A DNA stretch of 7,669 nt from an uncultured Pseudomonadota bacterium (GTDB taxonomy: Bacteria; Pseudomonadota; Alphaproteobacteria; RF32; CAG-239), in contig CACXFX010000105.1 in NCBI GenBank assembly GCA_902767055.1, positions 1 through 7,669 of the forward strand. Direction: 5' to 3'. Position numbers and translations under genes: made by a program. Positions 1-5,905 of this stretch are shown one piece after another. The notes beneath the pieces were generated by a model. The model was not told where the DNA came from. It searched no databases and saw only the letters and a program-made list of their open reading frames with translations. The first letter of the stretch is position 1. Every line of letters begins with the position of its first letter.

Positions 1-27
1 ACTTGACAATAACAATAAAAAATTATT

Positions 28-64
28 TCGGTGGGGCTTGACTTCAAGCCCCGCTGATTTTTTT
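28..64 (+). terminator. Intrinsic terminator (or attenuator) just upstream of rimP
   Basis: The core is a perfect inverted repeat, GGGGCTTG (33-40) and CAAGCCCC (45-52), around the loop ACTT. The stem can be extended outward with wobble pairs to 28/57. Seven T residues (58-64) follow at once, which is the classic Rho-independent form. It ends only 16 bases before the rimP start, so it either closes an upstream gene lying outside the window or works as an attenuator in the rimP operon leader. No good promoter is visible between it and rimP. Confidence 0.85.
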
Positions 65-80
65 CAAAAGGACTGAAAAT

Positions 81-587
81 ATGGGCAAGAATGCCTTAGA
101 AAATATGATTGAGCCGGTTGTCGAAGCTTTGGGTTATGAGCCGATTCGCATTCTTTTAAGCGGTGAGAAGAAAAAAACGCTTCAGGTAATGATTGACGTC
201 AAAGACGGCTCACGCGAGATTAATGTTGAAGATTGCGCAACGGTAAGTCGTGCGCTTTCAAAACTTTTGGATGAAAAAGATCCGATTGACGGCGAATACA
301 GCTTGGAAGTCAGCTCTCCGGGGATTGACAGGCCTTTGACAAAGCCTCATCATTTTGATCGCTTTAAGGGTTTTGAGGCCAAGCTTGAAACGATTGAAGC
401 TGTCGACAATCGTAAAAGAATTAAAGGTATCATTGAAAACATTGATGCCGATAACAACGTTCATATCACAATGGACGGTAAAGAATATGTCGTCGCTTTT
501 GACAACATTTCAAAAGCAAAACTTGTCTTAACCGACGAGCTTTTGAAATCTTTTGAGGCGGCACAAAACCAAAATAATCAGTTTTAA
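81..587 (+). CDS. rimP: Ribosome maturation factor RimP
   Basis: The 168-residue product matches RimP, a cytoplasmic factor that binds the free 30S subunit and is needed for its late maturation. The family signature LEVSSPGIDRPL is at residues 75-86, at the end of the N-terminal alpha/beta domain. A C-terminal SH3-like barrel domain follows at about residues 88-152, and the tail is short and Gln/Asn-rich. The length is normal for the family. The start is supported by an AAAGGA Shine-Dalgarno (67-72) eight bases before the ATG. It is the first gene of the rimP-nusA-ylxR-infB-rbfA cluster, an order conserved in many proteobacteria, and is followed by nusA after 27 bases. Transcription has to pass, or start after, the terminator directly upstream. 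Confidence 0.95.
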   Translation: MGKNALENMIEPVVEALGYEPIRILLSGEKKKTLQVMIDVKDGSREINVEDCATVSRALSKLLDEKDPIDGEYSLEVSSPGIDRPLTKPHHFDRFKGFEAKLETIEAVDNRKRIKGIIENIDADNNVHITMDGKEYVVAFDNISKAKLVLTDELLKSFEAAQNQNNQF

Positions 588-614
588 CTTTTTTTATAAA
601 CAGAGGTAAAATAA

Positions 615-2138
615 ATGGAAAACATTGAAAATATGCCAAGACCTGAAATCGTTCTTGTTGCGGATGCCGTGGCGCGCGAAAAGGGTATTGATAAAGAAGA
701 TGTCTTTACGGCAATGGAAGTTGCGATACAAAAGGCCGGCCGTTCACGTTATGGTGCGGAACACGATATTCGCGCAACCATTGATCGCAAAACGGGCGCT
801 ATTGCATTAGAGCGTTATCGTGAAGTTGTCGATGACGACGCCGAGATTGAAAATGAGGCTGCTCAGCTTCGTTTGACAGATGCCAAAAGAATAAAAAAAG
901 ATGCAACTGTCGGTGAATTTATTATTGATCCGTTGCCCCCGGTTGATTTCGGACGAATCGCCGCTCAAACGGCAAAACAGGTTATTGTGCAAAAAGTCCG
1001 CGACAGCGAGCGTGCACGCCAGTTTGAAGAATACAAAGAAAAAATCGGAACGATTGTTTCAGGTACGGTTAAACGCGCAGAATTCGGTACGGTTGTTTTG
1101 GATATCGGCCGTACGGAAGCCGTGTTGCGTCGTGATGAAATGATCCCCAGAGAAAAATTCAAAACCGGCGATCGCGTCAGAGCATATGTTTTGGATGTTC
1201 GTCGTGAAGCACGCGGTCCGCAAATCTTTTTATCCCGTACCTGTCCTGAATTTATGGCAAAACTCTTTACCTCTGAAGTGCCTGAAATTTATGACGGTAT
1301 TGTTGAAATTATGGGCGTGGCGCGTGATCCGGGCTCTAAGGCCAAGATTGCGGTTAAAGCCAATGATGTGACCGTGGATCCGGTCGGCGCCTGCGTCGGC
1401 TTGCGCGGTATTCGCGTTCAGGCTGTTGTGACCGAATTGCAAGGTGAAAAAATTGATATCGTTCCTTATTCCGAAGACAAAGCACAATACTTGGTTGCCG
1501 CTTTGGCACCGGCAGAGGTCACCAAAGTTGTTTTGGATGAAGAAGCCGGCCGTATGGAAGCCGTTGTCTCGGAAGACCAATTCTCGATTGCCGTCGGCAG
1601 ACGCGGTCAGAATGTCAGATTGGCCTCTCAACTTTTGGGCGCCGATATTGACGTTTTAACCGAAGCGCAAGAACAGGAACGTCGTGCCAACGAAAACAAG
1701 GTTCGTTTAGATCGCTTTATGAATGCCTTGGATGTTGATGATATGATTGCACACCTTTTGATTGCCGAAGGCTTTACAACGGTGGATGAAATCGCGATGG
1801 TTGAGTTAAGTGAGCTTGCCGAAATTGAGGGCTTTGATGAAGATATTGCGCTCGAACTTCAATCTCGTGCCAAAGACTTTATTGCCAAACGTAATGCCGA
1901 GTTTGATGAAAAGATGAAAGCTTTGGGTGTTCAAGATGATTTGAAAACATTTGAAGGCTTGGATCAGGATATGCTCGTTAAATTGGCTGAAAACGACATC
2001 AAGACACTTGATGATTTGGCCGATCTTGCAGGTGATGAATTGCTTGAAATTTTAGGCGCGGAAACAATGCCTTTAAGCGAAGCAAACCGCATCATCATGG
2101 CTGCGCGCGAACATTGGTTTGAAAACGAGGAAAAATAA
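615..2138 (+). CDS. nusA: Transcription termination/antitermination factor NusA
   Basis: NusA binds RNA polymerase and the nascent RNA and modulates pausing, intrinsic termination and antitermination. The 507-residue product shows the full domain order. The N-terminal polymerase-binding domain covers about 1-130 and the S1 domain about 144-208. EVPEIYDGIVEI at 221-232 leads into KH1, with GLRG at 262-265 and the family block GEKIDIV at 277-283. KH2 has GRRG at 328-331 within AVGRRGQNVRLAS. Two C-terminal helix-hairpin-helix-like acidic repeats lie at about 368-420 and 447-500, as in proteobacterial NusA. Ile266 after the KH1 GXXG is where I would expect Ser in many homologues; this is minor. 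The start has AGAGGT (602-607) seven bases upstream. In E. coli NusA feeds back on its own operon through leader terminators, which may bear on the hairpin at 28-64. Confidence 0.97.
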   Translation: MENIENMPRPEIVLVADAVAREKGIDKEDVFTAMEVAIQKAGRSRYGAEHDIRATIDRKTGAIALERYREVVDDDAEIENEAAQLRLTDAKRIKKDATVGEFIIDPLPPVDFGRIAAQTAKQVIVQKVRDSERARQFEEYKEKIGTIVSGTVKRAEFGTVVLDIGRTEAVLRRDEMIPREKFKTGDRVRAYVLDVRREARGPQIFLSRTCPEFMAKLFTSEVPEIYDGIVEIMGVARDPGSKAKIAVKANDVTVDPVGACVGLRGIRVQAVVTELQGEKIDIVPYSEDKAQYLVAALAPAEVTKVVLDEEAGRMEAVVSEDQFSIAVGRRGQNVRLASQLLGADIDVLTEAQEQERRANENKVRLDRFMNALDVDDMIAHLLIAEGFTTVDEIAMVELSELAEIEGFDEDIALELQSRAKDFIAKRNAEFDEKMKALGVQDDLKTFEGLDQDMLVKLAENDIKTLDDLADLAGDELLEILGAETMPLSEANRIIMAAREHWFENEEK

Positions 2139-2160
2139 CTTTTTTTTAAAAGCCGGTGAT

Positions 2161-2724
2161 ATGACGCAAAAAACAAGAAAATGCATCGCTTCGGGCGAGA
2201 TAAAACAGGAAAATGAGCTTTTGCGGTTTGTTAAAACATCAGACAGCCGCCTTCTTCCTGACTTTGAAAAAAAACTGAGCGGTCGCGGTCTTTATGTGTC
2301 AAATTCACAAACGCTTTTGCATAAAGCTTTAGAAAAAAACCTTTTTATCAAATCAATTCATCTGTTTTTGAAAATTTCCGAAGATTTTGAAGAAAAAGTG
2401 CGTCGTCTTTTATGGCAAAAAGGCTTGGATCAGCTTAGATTGGCCTCAAAAGTCGGCGCTTTAATAACGGATTTTGAAAAAGCAAAAACTCAAGTATTTC
2501 AAGGCCGGACAGCATTTATTCTTCAAACAACGGATGCTGTATGCGACAATGATCTTAAGGCTTGGATTGATGCTGATATTGAGTGCCTTAAAGTATACAA
2601 CACTCAAGATTTGGCTGAAGCTTTGGGTGCAGAAAATACGGCTTTTATCGCAGTTTTGAAAAACGATGTAACGCAAAAGGTTTATCAGAACATCAAGAGA
2701 TATCAGACTTTTATTGAAAATTGA
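2161..2724 (+). CDS. ylxR: YlxR-family RNA-binding protein fused to an L7Ae-like domain
   Basis: The product is 187 residues from the ATG at 2161. The N-terminal half is a YlxR (DUF448) domain, recognised by TRKCIASGE near the start, ELLRFVK, and the KLSGRGLYVS block. From about residue 85 on (LRLASKVGALITDFEKA and then TAFILQTTDA) it resembles the L7Ae/L30e/YlxQ RNA-binding fold. YlxR and YlxQ are separate genes between nusA and infB in Firmicutes; here they appear as one protein. The exact role is not well defined; RNA or ribosome binding is expected from the domains. The frame stays open back to a TTG at 2119 inside nusA, but the family normally begins a few residues before RKC, so the ATG is preferred. 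Neither start has a good Shine-Dalgarno, so translational coupling to nusA, which ends 22 bases upstream, is likely. Confidence 0.88.
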   Translation: MTQKTRKCIASGEIKQENELLRFVKTSDSRLLPDFEKKLSGRGLYVSNSQTLLHKALEKNLFIKSIHLFLKISEDFEEKVRRLLWQKGLDQLRLASKVGALITDFEKAKTQVFQGRTAFILQTTDAVCDNDLKAWIDADIECLKVYNTQDLAEALGAENTAFIAVLKNDVTQKVYQNIKRYQTFIEN

Positions 2725-2743
2725 CCATGGGAGAAAAATTTAA

Positions 2744-5233
2744 ATGTCAGATGATAATGCAAAAACAAAATTAACATTATCCTTAAAACCGACCTTAACC
2801 TTGAAAAATCCGATTAAGTCAAGTGTTGACGGCGGCAAAAAAATGGTTCAGGTTGAAGTCAGAAAAAAACGTACGATTTCGGCATCTCAAACGCAGGACA
2901 CCCCAAAAGAGATTGACGAAGCAACCGCGCAAAAGCTGAAGTTAATTGCATCGGCCAAAGAGCATGAGGCAAAACGTCAACAACAGGAGGCCCAAAAAGA
3001 AGTCGTTCGTCAGCAGATTAAAGCCCAAAAAGAGCGTGAAGCCGAAGAAATCGAAGAGCAAAAAAGAATCGAGCAAAAGAAAAAGGAAGAACTCGAGCGC
3101 AAAGAAAAAGCCGCCAAGGAAAAACAGATGGCTTTTGCCGCTTCACAGGCCAAACCTCAAAACACGGAAGAAAGTGCTTATAAAAAAGATAAAAAGCATG
3201 ATTTTGATGATGAGGAAGATGAAGACGATACTTATAAAAAGGATAAAAAGACAAACGTTGTCGCCTCTAAACCTTTGAGTAAAGAAGAAACCTTTGAGCA
3301 GGAACGTAAAAAAATCCAAAAACGCAGTTTTGAACAGCCGCGTCGCAACAACAAAGTCAGCTTGAATTCTTATATGCAAGACGATGACGACGATGATTAC
3401 GGATTTGGTGCACCGCGTCGCCACTTTAAGAGAAAACAGCCGAAAGTTCAAGCGCCTCAACAGGTTCAGGAAAAAATCATCAAAGAAGTGATTATTCCGG
3501 AAGTCATTACGGTTCAGGAATTGGCTGCCCGTATGGCCGAAAAGAGTGCGGACGTCATTAAAAAGCTGATGAGTTTGGGCGTGATGGCCACAATTAATCA
3601 GCCTATCGATGCCGATACGGCACAAATTGTGGTTGAAGAAATGGGGCATAAATTTAAGCGTGTGGCAGACAGTGATGTTGAAGAAGGTTTGGAAGGTCCG
3701 AAAGACGAGGCTTCCGATTTGTTGCCGCGTGCGCCTGTCGTGACCGTTATGGGACACGTTGATCACGGTAAAACATCATTGCTTGATGCTCTTCGTGAAA
3801 CAAATGTGGTTGCTAAAGAAGCCGGCGGTATCACGCAACATATCGGTGCTTATCAGATTGAGGTTGCAAACGGCCAGAAAATTACGTTTATCGACACACC
3901 GGGACACGAGGCGTTTTCAGAAATGCGTGCACGCGGCGCAAAAGTGACGGATATTGTGGTCTTGGTTGTGGCCGCAAATGATGGTATTATGCCTCAGACG
4001 GTTGAAGCCATACGCCACGCTCAAGCTGCCGAAGTGCCGATTGTCGTCGCAATCAACAAAATCGACTTGCCGGGTGCCGATCCGATGCGTGTGAAAACAG
4101 AGCTTTTAAGCCATGGTATTGCCGTTGAAGAGATGGGTGGTGAAAGTTTATGTGCTGAAGTTTCGGCTAAAAAACGCATCAATATCGATAAACTTTTGGA
4201 GGCTATTTTGTTGCAGGCCGAAATTTTGGATTTGAAAGCCAACCCAAATCGCAAAGCCGAAGGTTCTGTGATTGAGGCCAAGATGGAAAAAGGACGCGGC
4301 AGTGTTGCGACAATTTTGGTTCAAAACGGTACGTTAAGAATTGGTGATATTTTTATTGCCGGCAAAGAGTGGGGACACGTCAGAGCGATGTTTAACGAGC
4401 ATGGCAAAAAGGTGACGGAAGCACTGCCTGCGACACCGGTTGAAGTCTTGGGTTTACAAGGTACACCGTCGGCCGGTGATAACTTTGTCGTGGTCAAAGA
4501 TGAGACTCAAGCCAAAGAAGTGACTTCATATCGTATCAGAAAAGAGCGTGATGCAAAACTTGTTAAGAGCGCCAAATCGGCGATGGAACAAATGCTGGAT
4601 AAGATTAAATCGGGCGAGGCAAAACACCTTGCCGTGATTATCAAAGCCGATGTTCAAGGTTCGGTTGAAGCGATTGAAGGCACAATTACGAAGTTTTCAA
4701 ATGATGAGGTTTCGGTGCAGATTTTGCATTCGGCCGTCGGTCCGATTTCAGAGTCTGATGTTACACTGGCCAAAGCTTCAAATGCGTTTATTATCGGATT
4801 TAACGTTCGTGCCAACCCGCATGCACGTGATATGGCTCGCCGTGACGGTATTGATATCAAATATTATTCGATTATTTATGATGTGGTCGATGATGTCAAA
4901 AAAGGCTTGGAGGGCTTGCTTTCTCCTGAGATTAAAGAAAAGATTTTGGGCTATGCCGAAATCAGAAATGTCTTTAATATTACAGGCGTCGGCAAAGTCG
5001 GCGGTTGTATGGTTACCGAAGGTCTTGTCAAACGCGGTTCAAAAGTCAGACTGCTCCGTGACAACGTCGTTATTCATGACGGTAATTTGGCTCAATTGAA
5101 ACGCTTTAAAGAAGATGTTAAGGAAGTTCGTGAGGGCTATGAATGCGGTATGAGTTTTGAAAACTATAACGATATTCAAGTCGGTGATTATATCGAGTGC
5201 TATGAACTTGAAACAATCGCAGCCAAGTTATAG
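2744..5233 (+). CDS. infB: Translation initiation factor IF-2
   Basis: IF2 is the GTPase that brings fMet-tRNA to the 30S subunit and promotes 50S joining. The 829-residue product has a long, charged, low-complexity N-terminal region (about 1-250) with a Lys/Glu/Gln-rich probable coiled coil (about 60-130) and acidic runs at 154-162 and 213-218. The IF2 N-domain is at 255-301 ([20 protein letters not shown]). In the GTPase domain, G1 GHVDHGKT is at 337-344, G2 with Thr364 in [12 protein letters not shown]3 DTPGHEAF at 384-391, G4 NKID at 438-441 and G5 SAK at 474-476. Domains II, III and the C-terminal fMet-tRNA-binding domain follow to the end and look intact. The start has GGGAGA (2729-2734) nine bases upstream. 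An internal ATG with a good Shine-Dalgarno (3128) could give a shorter isoform, as IF2 does in E. coli. Confidence 0.98.
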   Translation: MSDDNAKTKLTLSLKPTLTLKNPIKSSVDGGKKMVQVEVRKKRTISASQTQDTPKEIDEATAQKLKLIASAKEHEAKRQQQEAQKEVVRQQIKAQKEREAEEIEEQKRIEQKKKEELERKEKAAKEKQMAFAASQAKPQNTEESAYKKDKKHDFDDEEDEDDTYKKDKKTNVVASKPLSKEETFEQERKKIQKRSFEQPRRNNKVSLNSYMQDDDDDDYGFGAPRRHFKRKQPKVQAPQQVQEKIIKEVIIPEVITVQELAARMAEKSADVIKKLMSLGVMATINQPIDADTAQIVVEEMGHKFKRVADSDVEEGLEGPKDEASDLLPRAPVVTVMGHVDHGKTSLLDALRETNVVAKEAGGITQHIGAYQIEVANGQKITFIDTPGHEAFSEMRARGAKVTDIVVLVVAANDGIMPQTVEAIRHAQAAEVPIVVAINKIDLPGADPMRVKTELLSHGIAVEEMGGESLCAEVSAKKRINIDKLLEAILLQAEILDLKANPNRKAEGSVIEAKMEKGRGSVATILVQNGTLRIGDIFIAGKEWGHVRAMFNEHGKKVTEALPATPVEVLGLQGTPSAGDNFVVVKDETQAKEVTSYRIRKERDAKLVKSAKSAMEQMLDKIKSGEAKHLAVIIKADVQGSVEAIEGTITKFSNDEVSVQILHSAVGPISESDVTLAKASNAFIIGFNVRANPHARDMARRDGIDIKYYSIIYDVVDDVKKGLEGLLSPEIKEKILGYAEIRNVFNITGVGKVGGCMVTEGLVKRGSKVRLLRDNVVIHDGNLAQLKRFKEDVKEVREGYECGMSFENYNDIQVGDYIECYELETIAAKL
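3116..3130 (+). promoter_or_regulatory. Possible internal ribosome binding site and start within infB
   Basis: AAGGA (3116-3120) lies seven bases before the in-frame ATG of Met129 (3128-3130). Starting here would yield a 701-residue IF2 lacking the first 128 residues but keeping the N-domain at 255-301 and all GTPase and tRNA-binding domains. E. coli infB makes shorter IF2 forms from in-frame internal starts around codon 158. The region is Lys/Glu-rich, so AAGGA-like strings also arise by chance. Confidence 0.3.
3177..3196 (+). repeat. Direct repeat copy 1 within infB linker
   Basis: This 20-base stretch recurs at 3231-3250 with one difference (A versus G at the eleventh base), 54 bases apart and in frame. 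Both copies encode YKKDKK and flank an acidic Asp/Glu run. It is likely a small tandem duplication in the unstructured IF2 linker. Confidence 0.7.
3231..3250 (+). repeat. Direct repeat copy 2 within infB linker
   Basis: This is the second copy of the 3177-3196 unit, with a single silent difference; it encodes YKKDKK again. The two copies bracket the acidic stretch at residues 154-162 of IF2. Confidence 0.7.
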
Positions 5234-5242
5234 GAGATAAAA

Positions 5243-5635
5243 ATGGCAGAAAATAAAGAACCGTCACAAAGACAGCTCCGTGTGGCTCAAGAGGTCAAAC
5301 GCGTCATTACTTCTGTTCTTGAGCGTGGGGATTTGCGCTCAAAAGAATTGCGCGAGGCTTTTATTACGGTGACCGAAGTCAGAGTTTCGCCAGATTTGAA
5401 GTACGTCACGGCTTATGTGATGACCTTAAACGGCAAAAATTTAGGGCTTGTGCTTGAGATGCTTGAAGCTGAAAAAGGCGTTTTCAAAAAGCAAATCGGT
5501 GCCAAACTTCAATTAAGATACACGCCGGACATCACTTTTCGCGCAGATGATACGTTTGCCGAAGTTGACCGTATCGAAAAACTTTTAAGACATCCGAAAG
5601 TCGTACAGGATTTGAAAAAATCGGATGAAGAATAA
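5243..5635 (+). CDS. rbfA: Ribosome-binding factor A
   Basis: RbfA is a small single-KH-domain protein that binds immature 30S subunits and is needed for 16S rRNA 5'-end processing and cold adaptation. The 130-residue product has the family blocks VRVSPDL (46-52) and LRYTPDITFRADDTF (91-105), followed by a short charged tail, and is of normal length. Its Shine-Dalgarno AGGAG (5232-5236) overlaps the infB stop codon (TAG, 5231-5233) and sits six bases before the ATG, so it is probably translationally coupled to infB. It is the last gene of the operon; a strong terminator begins 17 bases after its stop. In many Alphaproteobacteria truB or rpsO would come next, but neither is present. Confidence 0.96.
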   Translation: MAENKEPSQRQLRVAQEVKRVITSVLERGDLRSKELREAFITVTEVRVSPDLKYVTAYVMTLNGKNLGLVLEMLEAEKGVFKKQIGAKLQLRYTPDITFRADDTFAEVDRIEKLLRHPKVVQDLKKSDEE

Positions 5636-5651
5636 ATTCAAAATCTTTGTT

Positions 5652-5684
5652 AAAACCGCTTTTAAGCAAAAAGCGGTTTTTTTT
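5652..5684 (+). terminator. Intrinsic terminator of the rimP-rbfA operon
   Basis: A perfect 12-base inverted repeat, AAAACCGCTTTT (5652-5663) and AAAAGCGGTTTT (5669-5680), surrounds a five-base loop. Its T tract runs on to 5684, giving eight consecutive T (5677-5684), then G and three more T. This is a textbook Rho-independent terminator 16 bases after the rbfA stop codon. Confidence 0.93.
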
Positions 5685-5686
5685 GT

Positions 5687-5715
5687 TTGACTTTTGCTAT
5701 TTGATATGCTTTAAT
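5687..5715 (+). promoter_or_regulatory. Sigma70-type promoter with extended -10
   Basis: A -35 box TTGACT (5687-5692) and a -10 box TTTAAT (5710-5715) are separated by exactly 17 bases. A TG one base ahead of the -10 (5707-5708) makes it an extended -10 element. Transcription should begin near 5720-5722, right at the base of the first hairpin of the leader. The -35 box overlaps the tail of the rbfA terminator, so the new unit begins immediately where the operon ends. Activity is inferred from sequence only. Confidence 0.75.
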
Positions 5716-5720
5716 AGAGA

Positions 5721-5882
5721 CGTAACCAAGATGGTTGCGGTGTTTAAGAAGCACGTTCATCGTATAAACTCCTTGATGAGGAGTTGTCGAAATAAGCGCA
5801 ATTTAGCGGCGAATAAGGCAAGCTGTACGATGACAGTTTCTTAACTCCTCTTCCGTTTTGATTATTGAACGGAAATTTTTTT
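5721..5882 (+). ncRNA. Putative structured RNA: small RNA or attenuating leader of the downstream gene
   Basis: I do not recognise a known family. The stretch begins at the predicted transcription start. It shows an eight-pair hairpin with one wobble (5721-5728 with 5732-5739), a ten-pair closing stem with one wobble (5757-5766 with 5824-5833), and, stacked directly inside it, a perfect seven-pair hairpin AACTCCT/AGGAGTT (5767-5773 with 5779-5785). It ends in a terminator-like hairpin at 5851-5882. The strand 5786-5823 is only weakly structured. The layout fits either an independent RNA of about 160 bases or a riboswitch/attenuator leader for the LRR gene. A 37-codon basic ORF (5731-5844) runs through it but has no Shine-Dalgarno. 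Structure was judged by eye. Confidence 0.45.
5851..5882 (+). terminator. Terminator-like hairpin in the leader of the LRR gene
   Basis: TTCCGTT (5851-5857) pairs perfectly with AACGGAA (5868-5874) around a ten-base loop, and one A and then seven T (5876-5882) follow. The stem is short and has only three G-C pairs, so termination may be partial. It ends ten bases before the Shine-Dalgarno of the LRR gene, a placement typical of attenuators, and no other promoter is visible between it and that gene. Confidence 0.6.
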
Positions 5883-5892
5883 CATTTAAACG

Positions 5893-5898
5893 AAGGAG
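5893..5898 (+). promoter_or_regulatory. Ribosome binding site of the LRR gene
   Basis: AAGGAG lies seven bases before the ATG at 5906 and fixes that start over the upstream in-frame TTG at 5858. It is exactly complementary to CTCCTT at 5769-5774 in the leader, so it could be masked if that segment is free. Confidence 0.85.
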
Positions 5899-5905
5899 AA
5901 ATGAT

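Noticed and set aside
3..28. TTGACA (3-8) as a -35 box for the rimP operon
   Set aside because: No -10 box lies at 16-18 bases spacing; the best candidates (TTATTT, TATTTC) need 14-15. It would also fire into the terminator. Too weak to list as a promoter.
2985..2990. AGGAGG inside infB
   Set aside because: It is a perfect Shine-Dalgarno match but no start codon follows at a usable distance; it simply encodes part of a Gln/Glu-rich segment.
3143..3766. Long minus-strand open frame (207 codons) opposite infB, and similar smaller ones elsewhere
   Set aside because: They are antisense shadows of clear genes, with composition mirroring the plus-strand codons and no recognisable protein features.
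5774..5805. Hammerhead-ribozyme-like string (TTGATGAG followed by CGAAA)
   Set aside because: The core needs C before UGAUGA, but here it is U. Stem II would have only two pairs, and no stem I partner is found next to a cleavage site. The bases are better explained by the AACTCCT/AGGAGTT hairpin.
5786..5836. Possible tmRNA tag-like frame (encoding NLAANKA) in the leader
   Set aside because: No tRNA-like acceptor or T-arm sequence is present and the frame does not end as a tag peptide would.
5647..5844. 65-codon open frame across the rbfA terminator, and its 37-codon inner part from ATG 5731
   Set aside because: The long form crosses the terminator and promoter. The inner form has no Shine-Dalgarno and its ATG lies in a hairpin. 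The strong RNA complementarity explains the sequence better. A regulatory upstream peptide cannot be fully excluded.
5858..5905. Upstream TTG start for the LRR protein
   Set aside because: It would place a charged 16-residue extension before the signal peptide, it lies inside the terminator hairpin, and it has no Shine-Dalgarno. ATG 5906 has a perfect one.
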